Of a stretch of 64,000 bases of DNA, positions 8,543 through 18,251 are shown one piece after another. Each line of letters begins with the position of its first letter. The first letter of the stretch is position 1. The notes below the pieces were generated by a model. The model had not been told where the DNA came from and did not search any database. It saw only the letters and a program-made list of their open reading frames with translations. Both the position numbers and the translations under genes were made by a program. Origin of the DNA: an uncultured Roseburia sp. (GTDB taxonomy: Bacteria; Bacillota; Clostridia; Lachnospirales; Lachnospiraceae). The DNA is taken from contig CANPGM010000002.1 in the NCBI GenBank assembly GCA_947573605.1, positions 83,407 through 147,406 of the forward strand. The letters are read 5' to 3'.

Positions 8543-9979
8543 ATGAAAAAGCAGGCTTTTAATCCTTACTTACCGACCTACGAATATATCCCGGACGGCG
8601 AACCTTATGTATTCGGTGACAGGCTCTATATCTACGGCTCCCATGATCGTTTTAACGGCAGCGCCTTTTGTCAAAACGACTATGTCTGCTGGTCGGCTCC
8701 GACAGACGACTTAAGCAGCTGGCGTTACGAAGGAGTCCTTTACCGAAAAGAACAGGATCCGGATTATAGAGAGGGGAATTGTCTGTACGCCCCGGATGTC
8801 ACAATCGGCGCAGACGGCAGATATTATCTTTATTATACGCTTGATATGACCGGCATTATGGCAGCTGCAGTTTCAGACTGTCCTGTCGGGCCGTACCGTT
8901 ATCTGGGTAAAGTGCATTATGAAAACGGCACCGTCGTCGGGGAAAATCCGGACGATATTTTTCAGTTTGATCCGGGCGTTCTTTGCGATGACGACGGAAG
9001 AATCTGGCTCTACAGCGGTTTCGGACCAAAGCCTAAGCCCGATGAAGCGATGCGTTACGGGGGCCGGCGAATGGATGGCGCTTATTGTATGGAACTTCTG
9101 CCCGATATGCTGACGGTGAAATCCGAACCGGTCTGTATCCTTCCGAAGCTTTCAAATGCGAAGGGAACGGAATACGAGGCGCATCCCTTTTTTGAAGCAA
9201 GTTCCATCCGAAAAATCAACGGTCTGTACTACCTCGTGTATTCCTCCGTCTGGAATCATGAACTCTGCTATGCCGTAAGCAATTCTCCGAATCGGGATTT
9301 TCACTTCGGCGGAACCATTGTTTCAAACGGCGACATCGGACTCTCCGATTATACAATGGAGCATGCCGCTAATTATATCGGAAATAATCACGGCGGAATG
9401 GTAAACGTCAACGGACAGTGGTATATTTTCTACCACCGTCATACCAATTACCATTCTCATTCCAGACAGGGCTGCGCCGAGCCGATTACGATTCTGCCGG
9501 ACGGCTCCATACCGCAGGCGGAAATGACAAGCTGCGGCTTAAACGGCGGAGCGCTTGAAGGAACCGGGCGCTACAGCACCGCGATAGTATGTAATCTCTA
9601 CAGCGCAAAAGGCGCAGGCTACAGCTCTGCAGCCGGAAAGGAACGGGAAGCGCATCCCGCTCTGACGCAGACCGGAGAAGACCGCATGTGTAATCCCGAT
9701 CAATATATTACCAACATGACAAACGGCTCTGCGGCCGGATTTAAGTATTTTAATCTGACCGAAACGACAGAAATTGAAATCGAGGTGCAAGGCTCGCCCG
9801 GAGTAATGGAAATCAGAGACGGCAGAGGCAAAAAGCCGCTCTGTACCATCCCTTTTTACGAAAGCGCCGAATATCGGACATACCGCGGAAACATAACATG
9901 TAACAATCCGCGCGCCGCATTGATTTTTACTGTCGAAACGAACGGAACCGTCGACTTCCGGTCGTTTACCCTGCGCTGA
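8543..9979 (+). CDS. Glycoside hydrolase family 43 protein (beta-xylosidase / arabinofuranosidase type)
   Basis: The protein has 478 residues from ATG 8543, which has GAGAGG at a good distance; the in-frame ATG at 8531 overlaps that site and is less likely. The N-terminal five-bladed propeller shows GH43 landmarks: PYVFGDRLYIYGSHD with the general-base Asp, YAPDVTIGADGRYYLYY, QFDPGVLCDDDGRIWLY, and the acid Glu in FFEASSIRKINGLYYLVYS. From about residue 375 a beta-rich module resembles a carbohydrate-binding (CBM6-like) domain. There is no signal peptide, so it probably acts inside the cell on imported xylo- or arabino-oligosaccharides; the exact sugar is not predictable. It is one of three rightward genes and lies tail-to-tail with spoIVB, where spo0A is expected. 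Confidence 0.9.
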   Translation: MKKQAFNPYLPTYEYIPDGEPYVFGDRLYIYGSHDRFNGSAFCQNDYVCWSAPTDDLSSWRYEGVLYRKEQDPDYREGNCLYAPDVTIGADGRYYLYYTLDMTGIMAAAVSDCPVGPYRYLGKVHYENGTVVGENPDDIFQFDPGVLCDDDGRIWLYSGFGPKPKPDEAMRYGGRRMDGAYCMELLPDMLTVKSEPVCILPKLSNAKGTEYEAHPFFEASSIRKINGLYYLVYSSVWNHELCYAVSNSPNRDFHFGGTIVSNGDIGLSDYTMEHAANYIGNNHGGMVNVNGQWYIFYHRHTNYHSHSRQGCAEPITILPDGSIPQAEMTSCGLNGGALEGTGRYSTAIVCNLYSAKGAGYSSAAGKEREAHPALTQTGEDRMCNPDQYITNMTNGSAAGFKYFNLTETTEIEIEVQGSPGVMEIRDGRGKKPLCTIPFYESAEYRTYRGNITCNNPRAALIFTVETNGTVDFRSFTLR

Positions 9980-10000
9980 ACGATAAATTCCGGTAAGCGG

Positions 10001-11215
10001 TCACTGGAGCATTTTTTCGATAAAGATTCCGTATCCCATTGTGGCGTCGGATACGAATACATGTGTAACCGCTCCGATCAGCTTCCCGTTCTGCAAAATC
10101 GGACTCCCGGACATTCCCTGTACAATTCCTCCCGTCAGGTTTAAAAGTTCGGGGTCCGTAACCTGAAACAAGATTCCTTTGTTTTCTTCCTTTCCATTAT
10201 AACTTACGCTTTCGATTTCTACTCTGTACTCCTTAAGCTCCCCTGAAATGCCGGAAAGAATAAATGCCTCTCCTGTCTCAATTTCCTGTTTATACCCGAT
10301 CTCACAACTTTGCCCGACCGAAAGCTCCGACAGATTTCCGTCTAAAAGCCCGTAAATGCCAAGCTGTGTATTTCTGGTAATTTCTCCGATTCTGTTTCCC
10401 TCTCCATAATGAATCACGCCCGAAAGTTCGCCGGGATTTCCGCTTTTTCCCTTGCGGATACCGATAATATCCGCCCTGTAAATACCGCCTTCTTTCATTG
10501 TAATGATTTCTCCGGTATCACCGTCGCTGACCGGATGTCCCAGCGCGCCAAACTCCAGATTTTCCCGGTAAAAGGTCAGCGTTCCGATTCCCGCCATATC
10601 GTCTCGGACCCAGATGCCCAACATATAATGATTTTGCTCCGATAAGACCGGCGTAGCCGCAACCTCAATATACTCTCCGTTTCTTATAATTCCAAGCGTT
10701 TCCTGACTCTCGCCGCACTCGTGAATCAATTCGGAAAGCGCCTCTTTTTCTTCCACCGAAATTCCGTTGACACTTACAATATAATCTCCGTTTTTTACGA
10801 GGTTTTCCGCCGGACGATTCGCCTGACCGTTTAAGTCTGTGACGGTTCCAAGTCCGATTACTAATACGCCTTTCATTTTGGTATAGATTCCGATCTGCAT
10901 TCCTCCCGCAAAAACCGAATCTCCTTCCACCATCGTAACCTCAATATCTTTTACCGGAATAATTCCAAACAGCTTACAGGTTACATAGTATGACGGCTTC
11001 TCTTCGGAAAAAAAAGCACGGCTCTTTAACGCTTCCATGCTGTCGTCCTTCATTACTACCGTTACCGGCACCTGAAAGTCATACGTAATCTCTTCTCCTA
11101 TTTTCGCATAAATTTTATCCGGGATTGCCTCCTCAAATGTCTGCACCGCAAAAAAAAGAACTGCGCAAAAACCCACGCAGGCAATAAAATCAGAAATCCG
11201 TCTGTTCCGTTTCAT
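10001..11215 (-). CDS. spoIVB: SpoIVB peptidase (S55 family)
   Basis: The protein has 404 residues with one N-terminal membrane segment (about 9-26), then a PDZ domain (about 105-190: VLVIGLGTVTDLNG..., VKNGDYIVSVNGISV). The serine protease domain has GALGHP (His227), GMSGSP (serines 369/371) and THVFVSDATMGYGIFIE (candidate Asp). In Bacillus SpoIVB is made in the forespore, crosses into the intermembrane space and cleaves SpoIVFA to switch on sigma-K. It follows recN as in most spore-formers. In Bacillus and many Clostridia spo0A comes next, but here it does not. Confidence 0.95.
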   Translation of the reverse strand: MKRNRRISDFIACVGFCAVLFFAVQTFEEAIPDKIYAKIGEEITYDFQVPVTVVMKDDSMEALKSRAFFSEEKPSYYVTCKLFGIIPVKDIEVTMVEGDSVFAGGMQIGIYTKMKGVLVIGLGTVTDLNGQANRPAENLVKNGDYIVSVNGISVEEKEALSELIHECGESQETLGIIRNGEYIEVAATPVLSEQNHYMLGIWVRDDMAGIGTLTFYRENLEFGALGHPVSDGDTGEIITMKEGGIYRADIIGIRKGKSGNPGELSGVIHYGEGNRIGEITRNTQLGIYGLLDGNLSELSVGQSCEIGYKQEIETGEAFILSGISGELKEYRVEIESVSYNGKEENKGILFQVTDPELLNLTGGIVQGMSGSPILQNGKLIGAVTHVFVSDATMGYGIFIEKMLQ

Positions 11216-11244
11216 ACTGCATCTCCTGTCCGTTTATTATAAAA

Positions 11245-11268
11245 AAGAGATACGATTATGTATCTCTT
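11245..11268 (-). terminator. Intrinsic terminator between recN and spoIVB
   Basis: A perfect 9-bp stem (AAGAGATAC / GTATCTCTT) with a 6-base loop is followed, read leftward, by TTTTAT. It would end the recN transcript, so spoIVB probably has its own promoter between here and 11215. Confidence 0.8.
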
Positions 11269-11334
11269 CTTTTCGTACCTCTTTTATTATGTTTCTTTTT
11301 TTTATTTTCATACTCCGACGGATCAAAATCACTA

Positions 11335-11490
11335 GAGAGTTTCTGAAAATTGCTTTCTGGCAGATGTGCGTCACAATTTGTGGGAGATTTGGGCCAAATG
11401 AAGGGCGCATAGCGGGCTATGTAACCTGAATTTGACCCAAATATACCGCAAAGCGGGGCGTGCAGATGGCAGGAATGAATTTTCAGACAC
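11335..11490. repeat. Intergenic element bounded by a 10-bp inverted repeat
   Basis: TCTGAAAATT (11342-11351) is repeated inverted as AATTTTCAGA (11478-11487). Between them lie a small palindrome (ATTTGGGCCAAAT) and GC-rich stretches unlike the flanks. It ends about six bases before the recN stop codon, so it would be transcribed as recN 3' UTR. No coding potential is seen. Confidence 0.5.
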
Positions 11491-11493
11491 GCT

Positions 11494-13185
11494 CTAAGAC
11501 AGAGAAACTCTCAATTTTTTTTCATTTGCCAGTTCTTTCATTTCCCGCGCGCTTTCCTTCACTTTTTCAGTGATTTCTACGCCGCCGAGCATCCGCGCAA
11601 GCTCTTCGATGCTCTCTTCCTTAGAAAGTTCCTTAATTTGGGATACGGTAGCGCTTTTTTTAACTGATTTTTCAATCAGAAAATGAGCGTCCGCCATTGC
11701 CGCAATCTGCGGAAGATGCGTAATACAGATAATCTGGTGATTCTTACCGAGAACATTCATTTTTTCCGACACCATCTGCGCCGTTCTCCCGCTGATTCCG
11801 CTGTCGATTTCGTCAAAAATCAGCGTCTCCACGGCATCGTTGTCCGCCAGCACCGTTTTTACAGCCAGCATAATTCTGGAAAGTTCTCCGCCGGAAGCGA
11901 CCTTCCCAAGCGGCTTTAGGGGTTCTCCCGGATTAGTGGAAATCAAAAATTCCGGATCGTCGGTTCCAAGCGCCGTATAAGACGCCGTTTCCTCAAACTG
12001 CATTTCAAACCGGACGTCCAGAAAGTTCAAATCCTTCAATGCCTCCGTCACCGCTTTTGTCAGTGTTTCCGCATATTTTCTGCGGATTTTCGACACTTTG
12101 GCACATAATTTTGCAAGCCTTGTCTCTTCTTTTTCCAGACTTTGCTTCAGCTCTTCAAAATATCTGTCGTAATTTTCCAGTTTTAAAACCTTCTGCTGCT
12201 TCTCTTCCAACACCTCCAGAATCTTTGTAATGCTTCCTCCATACTTCGCCTTTAAATGATTGATTTCGTCAAGGCGTTTTTCGATCCGATAAAACTCCTC
12301 GTCGTCAAACTCTGTTTCTTCAATATAATCCGCAAGCTCTCTGTTGAAATCGTTTAAAAGGCTGTCGATTTCCGTCATCAAAGATGCAAGCCCTTCGATC
12401 TTTTCGTCATAAGCCGCAATCCCGGAAAGTTCGCGCAGCGCCCTGCCCGTCATATCGGAGGCATTTTCGGCTCCGCTGCCGGTACAGGTATATGCGTTAT
12501 TTGCCGCCTCCATAATTTTTTTTCCATTGCTAAAGCGTTTATATGCCTCTTCAAGAGATAAGTCTTCGCCTTCTTTTAAATCCGCGTCCAAAATTTCTTT
12601 GATTTCATAGGTAAGAAAAGAGAGCTCCCGCAGTCGTTCCTCGGCGTTTACATCTGCACCCTTTAACTCTCCGGAAAGCTTTTTATAGGCGTGATACGAT
12701 TCTTCCAGCTTTTCTTTATAGGGAAGAAGTTCTTCTCTGGCGTAATCGTCAAGTATCTCTAAATGCTTCTTCTTTGATAGCAGCGACTGATGCTCGTGCT
12801 GCCCGTGAATATCAATTAAAATGGCGGCAATTTCTTTTATCTTAGATGCCGGAACGCTCTCTGCGTTTACCTTTGCCGTACCGCGGCCGTTTACGATTTT
12901 CCGGCTCAAAATCACCTCGTCGTTTTCAACGGACACATCCAGAGCGGCAAGCGCCGCCTTCTGCTTCTCGTCCGTAACGGTAAAAATCAGCTCTACCAAC
13001 GCATAATCCGCATTTTCCCGCAGCATTTCTTTCTGCACCTTTCCGCCCAGCGCCAGACTGACAGAACCGATTATGATCGATTTTCCGGCGCCCGTTTCGC
13101 CGGAAAGAATATTTAAGCCCTGCTTAAAATCCACCTCCGTCTCTTCAATCAGAGCAAGATTTTTCACATGCAGACTCTGTAACAT
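11494..13185 (-). CDS. recN: DNA repair protein RecN
   Basis: The protein has 563 residues from ATG 13185, with AAGGA upstream; longer in-frame starts would run into argR. It is an SMC-like ATPase: N-terminal MLQSLHVKNLALIEE and Walker A GETGAGKSIIIG, a central coiled coil (about 150-370), then the signature SGGELSRIMLA and Walker B TLIFDEIDSGISG. RecN gathers at double-strand breaks and helps hold ends for RecA-mediated repair. It begins two bases after the argR stop, so the two are surely co-transcribed. Confidence 0.97.
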   Translation of the reverse strand: MLQSLHVKNLALIEETEVDFKQGLNILSGETGAGKSIIIGSVSLALGGKVQKEMLRENADYALVELIFTVTDEKQKAALAALDVSVENDEVILSRKIVNGRGTAKVNAESVPASKIKEIAAILIDIHGQHEHQSLLSKKKHLEILDDYAREELLPYKEKLEESYHAYKKLSGELKGADVNAEERLRELSFLTYEIKEILDADLKEGEDLSLEEAYKRFSNGKKIMEAANNAYTCTGSGAENASDMTGRALRELSGIAAYDEKIEGLASLMTEIDSLLNDFNRELADYIEETEFDDEEFYRIEKRLDEINHLKAKYGGSITKILEVLEEKQQKVLKLENYDRYFEELKQSLEKEETRLAKLCAKVSKIRRKYAETLTKAVTEALKDLNFLDVRFEMQFEETASYTALGTDDPEFLISTNPGEPLKPLGKVASGGELSRIMLAVKTVLADNDAVETLIFDEIDSGISGRTAQMVSEKMNVLGKNHQIICITHLPQIAAMADAHFLIEKSVKKSATVSQIKELSKEESIEELARMLGGVEITEKVKESAREMKELANEKKLRVSLS

Positions 13186-13187
13186 GA

Positions 13188-13649
13188 TTATCCTTCCTTT
13201 CCGTATATCAACCCGCGGAGCCGCTCCATCACACGTATCGTATCGTCGATGCTGCGCACCGCGCACATAATCGTATCGTCGCCTGCAATGCACCCGACGA
13301 TTTCCTGTATCTGCAGCGCATCCAGCGCCGCAGCCACCGCCATTGCCATACCGGAGACTGTTTTTATCACCAGTATATTCTGCGCCATATCCATAGACAA
13401 AAAACCGTCTTTTAAAATACGGATGTATTTTTCAGACAACTCTCCCTTGTTCTCCGACAATGTCACATATTTGAGTTTTCCGCCGCCTACTGCTGCCTTT
13501 GTCAGATTCAGTTCCCGAATGTCCCTTGAGACGGTTGCCTGCGTCACCGTAAATCCTTCCTTTTCCAGAAAATCAGACAGTTCTTCCTGCGTCTCAATAT
13601 CGTATTTTCCGATCAATTCAAGTATTTTCGACTGACGTATTGTCTTCAT
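13188..13649 (-). CDS. argR: Arginine repressor ArgR
   Basis: The protein has 153 residues. The N-terminal winged helix (KILELIGKYDIETQEELSDFL, then VTQATVSRDIRELNL) binds ARG boxes. The C-terminal oligomerisation and arginine-binding part has the GCIAGDDTIMCAVR motif, with the paired aspartates that contact arginine. It represses arginine biosynthesis and can activate catabolism. Its place before recN matches ahrC in Bacillus. An argH gene is at 56.3-57.7 kb, far from here. Confidence 0.96.
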   Translation of the reverse strand: MKTIRQSKILELIGKYDIETQEELSDFLEKEGFTVTQATVSRDIRELNLTKAAVGGGKLKYVTLSENKGELSEKYIRILKDGFLSMDMAQNILVIKTVSGMAMAVAAALDALQIQEIVGCIAGDDTIMCAVRSIDDTIRVMERLRGLIYGKEG

Positions 13650-13678
13650 TTGGGATACATCCTTTCCGGCATTTTCGT

Positions 13679-14539
13679 TTATTCATAAGCCTGCATTTTT
13701 TTCCGCAGGATCTCAAGAAAACTCTCTCTGCTTATTTTGCAGATTTTCGTCGTAACCTCCGCTTTTTTTATCACAAACCGATCGCCGACAAACATCCGCT
13801 CCCTGTTATCTCCGTCAAAGCTGACTTCCGCCGTTTCGTCGCATTCAAAGCGTCTCCTGCCGATCTCAATCGTTACTTCGTCGTCTGCTCCGATCACAAT
13901 GCTTTTTGAATTGAGATTATGGGCATTGATCGGTGTAATCAGAAGCATTTCCGCCTTTGGATCAACAATCGGCCCGCCTGCCGACATATTGTAGCCGGTT
14001 GAACCGGTCGGAGTAGCCACAATGATCCCGTCCGCATGAAACGTATTTAAGTATTCTCCGTTTACCGATACGACAAGACTTATTACGGACAACGCTCCGG
14101 TTCGATGAATTACGATATCGTTGAGCGCAAGCCCGCAGGCGGTTTTCTCCTCCTGCCTGACTCCGTACCCGGTCAGCATCATACGCTCCTCCGTCACAAA
14201 CACATTCTCCATGAGTCTGTCGATTGCCGAAAAAACATGCCGCTCTTCCAACTCACACAAATACCCTAACGTGCCTAAATTTATGCCGATTAAAGGCAGC
14301 GCACAAGGCGCGAGTTTCGACGCCGCCCGAATCAGCGTCCCGTCGCCGCCGAGCACCAGCACGCACTCCGTTTCCGCGGGAATCTGATTCCGCCGCGGCG
14401 CGGCATCCTTCGCATTCTCCCCTGCCGCGGCATAGGAAAAACAGACCCCGCCTTTTTTCCGTATATAAGCTTCAATTTCCCTCGTCAGCTTTAATTCTTT
14501 ATCCTTACAGCGGTTTGCTATTATGAAAAAATGCCTCAT
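13679..14539 (-). CDS. nadK: NAD kinase
   Basis: The protein has 286 residues. The GGDGTL motif (about 64-69) and the HADGIIVATPTGSTGYNMSAGGP block are the NAD/ATP binding and catalytic signatures. It phosphorylates NAD to NADP in the cytosol. The start overlaps the tlyA stop by four bases (ATGA), so translation is probably coupled. The tlyA-nadK-argR-recN order is typical of Clostridia; Bacillus lacks nadK at this place. Confidence 0.96.
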   Translation of the reverse strand: MRHFFIIANRCKDKELKLTREIEAYIRKKGGVCFSYAAAGENAKDAAPRRNQIPAETECVLVLGGDGTLIRAASKLAPCALPLIGINLGTLGYLCELEERHVFSAIDRLMENVFVTEERMMLTGYGVRQEEKTACGLALNDIVIHRTGALSVISLVVSVNGEYLNTFHADGIIVATPTGSTGYNMSAGGPIVDPKAEMLLITPINAHNLNSKSIVIGADDEVTIEIGRRRFECDETAEVSFDGDNRERMFVGDRFVIKKAEVTTKICKISRESFLEILRKKMQAYE

Positions 14540-15348
14540 GCTCCGTCCCCGTTTAACGCCTGATGCGCTTGTTCCGTTATCTCATGAATTTTCGCTGGCC
14601 CGATCGTACGTCCCGTCTCCGTTTTTTTTAAATACATAAGATACTCAATATTTCCCTCCGGCCCTTTGATCGGAGAATAGGAAAGCGCTTCTACGAGAAA
14701 CCCCGTCGCAGCGGCAAAATCAATTATCTTTGTAATAACTTCTTCATGTACGGACCTCTCGCGGACGACTCCTTTTTTTCCGACTTTCTCCTTTCCCGCC
14801 TCAAACTGCGGCTTAATCAGACATACCATCTCACCGTGCTCTCCCAAAAGCGCGCGCGCGGGTCCTAATACCTTTGTCAGCGAGATAAATGATACGTCTA
14901 CCGAAGCAAAGTCAAGTACGTCATCAATGTCTTCTTGCGTGACATAGCGAATATTCGTCTTTTCCATACAGACCACCCTTGCATCCTGCCTTAGCTTCCA
15001 TGCAAACTGTCCGTACCCGACGTCTACGGCATATACTTTTTTCGCTCCGTTTTGAAGCATACAGTCGGTAAAACCTCCGGTGGAAGCCCCGATGTCCATA
15101 CAGATCTTTCCTTCCAGTGCAATGGCAAATTCATTCATAGCCTTTTCTAACTTCAGTCCGCCGCGGCTGACATATTTTAACGGATTTCCGCGCACAGAAA
15201 GCTCAGCCGCTTCGTCGAACATTGCCCCCGCCTTATCCTCGCGGTTATTGCCAACAAAAACGTTCCCTTCCATAATCATAGTCTTCGCTTTTTCTCTCGA
15301 AGGCGCAAATCCTTTTTTTACCAGCAGTACATCCAACCGTTCCTTCAT
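14536..15348 (-). CDS. tlyA: TlyA-family rRNA 2'-O-methyltransferase
   Basis: The protein has 270 residues from ATG 15348 (GAGAGG upstream; an ATG 12 bases earlier overlaps that site). An S4 RNA-binding domain (MKERLDVLLVKKGFAPSREKA) is followed by an FtsJ-like methyltransferase fold with MDIGASTGGFTDCML and a catalytic-type lysine in CLIKPQFEAGKE. Family members methylate cytidine 2'-OH in 16S and/or 23S rRNA; some also act as haemolysins. It sits between dxs and nadK, as yqxC does in Bacillus. Confidence 0.94.
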   Translation of the reverse strand: MKERLDVLLVKKGFAPSREKAKTMIMEGNVFVGNNREDKAGAMFDEAAELSVRGNPLKYVSRGGLKLEKAMNEFAIALEGKICMDIGASTGGFTDCMLQNGAKKVYAVDVGYGQFAWKLRQDARVVCMEKTNIRYVTQEDIDDVLDFASVDVSFISLTKVLGPARALLGEHGEMVCLIKPQFEAGKEKVGKKGVVRERSVHEEVITKIIDFAAATGFLVEALSYSPIKGPEGNIEYLMYLKKTETGRTIGPAKIHEITEQAHQALNGDGA

Positions 15349-15442
15349 ACTTCCTCTCATTCCGCCGCGCAGGCGGCATCTTATTCAGGAGGAACTTTGG
15401 GACGCGAAACGTCACAAATTCCGAAATTGAAAATTAAACTTT

Positions 15443-17341
15443 TCAATCCCCCTCCGAGGCTCCTTCTTTATATGCAAAAATCGTACGGCTGATGATCGAA
15501 TCCTCATCAATACCGAGTTCTTTTCGTAAAATTTCCACATTGCCGTGCTCCACATATTCGTCCGGTATGGCGATATTCAATACCCGAATTTCTCTGAATA
15601 GCTCTTCTTTCTGTCTGTTTCCGTAATAAAATTCCGTAATGCGCTCTCCAAATCCGCCGTTGATGACATTTTCTTCCATTGTCACCACCAGTCTGTGCCC
15701 TTTTGCCGCTTCGAGCAGCAATTCCTCGTCAAAGGGCTTTGCAAATCGCGCATTCACCAGACTGCAGGAATAGCCTTTTTCCTTCAACGCCGCACGTACC
15801 GTAACGGCGGTCTTTACCATAGACCCTAACGCAAACAGCAAAATCTCAGATTCCCGATAAATCCATTCGCCCTTTCCATAGACAATCGGTTCCCGAAATT
15901 CTTTCAATCCGTCGTAGGCCTCTCCTCTCGGATAACGAACCGCAATGGGAGCCTCAAAGTCCACGGCATATTTAATCATGTCGGAAAGTTCCCATTTATT
16001 TTTGGGTGCAAGAATCGTCATATTCGGTATGGTCGATAAATAAGAGACGTCAAATATGCCCTGATGCGTTTCTCCGTCGCTTCCGACTAATCCCGCCCGG
16101 TCAATCGCAAAGACGACCGGCAGATTCTGAATACAGACATCATGCAGGATCTGATCATATGCACGCTGTAAAAAAGAAGAGTAAACTGCAAAGATTGGCT
16201 TTAAGCCTGCGGCGGCCAGACCTGCGGAAAACGTAACCGCATGTTCCTCCGCAATCCCGACGTCAAAAAAACGCTCCGGAAACATATTGTGAAACCGTTT
16301 TAAGCCTGTCCCGTCCGCCATCGCAGCCGTAACCGCCACTACCCGCTCATCCCGGTCGCCAAGCTTGCGCATCACCGTAGAAAAAATGTCGGTATAATTT
16401 GCCGTTGTTCTCGGCTTTTTCGGCAGTCCCGTTTCGATATCAAACGGTTCCGTTCCGTGAAATCTGGCCGGATGACGCTCTGCCGGCGCGTAGCCCGCTC
16501 CTTTATGCGTCATAACGTGAACAATGACCGGCCCCTCTATCCGCGCCGCCTCCTTTAAAAGCTTTTCAATGCCTCTGATATCGCCGCCGTCTACGGGCCC
16601 AAGATAGACAATTCCCATTTGTTCGAAAAACATGCCGGGAATAAAGAGCTGTTTAATGCCGCTTTTCGTTCTGCGGATTCTCTTTACCATTCTGTCTCCG
16701 TAAATCGGTATCCGGCTTAAAGAATTCATTACGCTTGTTTTCAGGTCCAGATAAGCGTCCGCCGTGCGAAAGCTGGAAAGATAGGCCGAAAGCCCGCCGA
16801 CATTTTCGGATATTGACATATTGTTATCGTTTAATACAATTGTAAAATTTGACTTCAGACGCGCTGCATTATTCAATGCCTCAAAGGCCATACCGCCGGT
16901 CAGCGCACCGTCTCCAATGACCGAAACAACCTTGTAATCCTCTCCGGTCAGCTCTCTCGCAAGCGCATATCCAAGTCCCGCAGAAATGGAAGTAGAACTG
17001 TGCCCTGTGTCAAAACAGTCGCAGTCGCTTTCCTTTCTTTTAGGAAATCCGCTCATTCCGCCGTATTTCCGAAGCTGTTCAAACCCCTCTTTTCTCCCGG
17101 TTAAAAGCTTGTGCGTATAAGACTGGTGCCCTACATCCCAGATTAGCTTGTCGCCCGGAAGCGAAAGCACAAGATGCAACGCAATCGTCAGCTCCACAAC
17201 GCCTAAATTCGACGCAAGGTGCCCGCCGGTAACAGATATTTTTTCAATTAAAAAAGTACGGATTTCTTCCGCCAGTATTTTTAGCTCATCGTCTGATAAT
17301 TCCCTGATATCGTCGGAATGATTGATCTTTTCTAATACCAT
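15443..17341 (-). CDS. dxs: 1-deoxy-D-xylulose-5-phosphate synthase
   Basis: The protein has 632 residues. ATG 17341 is preferred because GAGGTG lies eight bases before it and the protein then opens MVLEKIN like relatives; a GTG at 17353 is less likely. The thiamine-diphosphate motif GDGALTGG...NDNNMSIS, the transketolase core RAGLVGSDGETHQG and the C-terminal transketolase domain are all present. It condenses pyruvate and glyceraldehyde 3-phosphate, the first step of the MEP isoprenoid route. It follows ispA by 21 bases, so both isoprenoid genes share an operon. Confidence 0.97.
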   Translation of the reverse strand: MVLEKINHSDDIRELSDDELKILAEEIRTFLIEKISVTGGHLASNLGVVELTIALHLVLSLPGDKLIWDVGHQSYTHKLLTGRKEGFEQLRKYGGMSGFPKRKESDCDCFDTGHSSTSISAGLGYALARELTGEDYKVVSVIGDGALTGGMAFEALNNAARLKSNFTIVLNDNNMSISENVGGLSAYLSSFRTADAYLDLKTSVMNSLSRIPIYGDRMVKRIRRTKSGIKQLFIPGMFFEQMGIVYLGPVDGGDIRGIEKLLKEAARIEGPVIVHVMTHKGAGYAPAERHPARFHGTEPFDIETGLPKKPRTTANYTDIFSTVMRKLGDRDERVVAVTAAMADGTGLKRFHNMFPERFFDVGIAEEHAVTFSAGLAAAGLKPIFAVYSSFLQRAYDQILHDVCIQNLPVVFAIDRAGLVGSDGETHQGIFDVSYLSTIPNMTILAPKNKWELSDMIKYAVDFEAPIAVRYPRGEAYDGLKEFREPIVYGKGEWIYRESEILLFALGSMVKTAVTVRAALKEKGYSCSLVNARFAKPFDEELLLEAAKGHRLVVTMEENVINGGFGERITEFYYGNRQKEELFREIRVLNIAIPDEYVEHGNVEILRKELGIDEDSIISRTIFAYKEGASEGD

Positions 17342-17362
17342 ATGAATAGGCACCTCTGTTTT

Positions 17363-18250
17363 TTATTTCTCTCTGGAAACCAGATATCGCAAAAGTTCAT
17401 TTAAAAAAACATTCGTTACAACAAGCGAGTCCATCTGTGATACGGCGCGCGCCGTAATCTGACGTACCTGTTCTTTCGCTCCCTCAAGCCCTGCAAAAGT
17501 CACATAAGTACATTTATGGTTTCTCTCATCGCTGCCGATCGGCTTTCCGAGAACCTCCTCCGTACTGGTAACGTCTAAAATATCATCCTGTATCTGGAAG
17601 GCAAGTCCGATATCTCCGGCAACGCACTCAATAATTTTCTGTTCGTTTTTCGTAGCGCCGGCTAATACCGCACCGATTAACATGGACGCTTCAATCAGAG
17701 CGCCGGTTTTTAAACGGTAGATAAAATCTAGCTCTTCCTCCGTTATTTTCCTGCCTTCCGATAATACGTCAACCGTCTGTCCTCCGACCATACCGTAAAT
17801 TCCCGCTTTTTGGGAAAGTATCTGAAAGGCTTTGCCGATATATCGGTTCTCCGGTTCCATATCGAATGCTTTCGCCGCTGTTTCAAAAGCATAATTCAAC
17901 AACGCATCGCCTGCTAAAATTCCCATTGCTTCCCCATACACTATATGTGTAGTCTTTTTCCCTCTGCGATATTCGTCATTATCCATTGCGGGAAGATCGT
18001 CATGTACCAGCGAGTACGTATGTATCATCTCAAGCGCCGCCATAAAGGGTTCGATTACTTTTGATTTTCCGCCGAAAAGCCGATAGGTCTCCTGCGCAAG
18101 CATCGGCCGCAACCGTTTTCCTCCGGCAAGAATACTGTAATTCATCGCTTCCATAATTTTTGCCTGAAATCCTTCCTCTTTCGGAAGATAGGACGCAATG
18201 ATCTTTTCGATCTCCTCTGTACGTTTTGCTGTTTCTTCCCTGATCTCCAT
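17363..18250 (-). CDS. ispA: Polyprenyl (farnesyl/geranylgeranyl) diphosphate synthase
   Basis: The protein has 295 residues from ATG 18250, nine bases after GGAGG inside the xseB end. The two aspartate-rich motifs are DDLPAMDND (about 84-92) and FQIQDDILD (about 225). GGKRLRPML is the isopentenyl diphosphate site. It makes C15-C20 prenyl diphosphates from MEP pathway products. The start lies one base beyond the xseB stop. Confidence 0.95.
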   Translation of the reverse strand: MEIREETAKRTEEIEKIIASYLPKEEGFQAKIMEAMNYSILAGGKRLRPMLAQETYRLFGGKSKVIEPFMAALEMIHTYSLVHDDLPAMDNDEYRRGKKTTHIVYGEAMGILAGDALLNYAFETAAKAFDMEPENRYIGKAFQILSQKAGIYGMVGGQTVDVLSEGRKITEEELDFIYRLKTGALIEASMLIGAVLAGATKNEQKIIECVAGDIGLAFQIQDDILDVTSTEEVLGKPIGSDERNHKCTYVTFAGLEGAKEQVRQITARAVSQMDSLVVTNVFLNELLRYLVSREK

Positions 18251-18251
18251 G

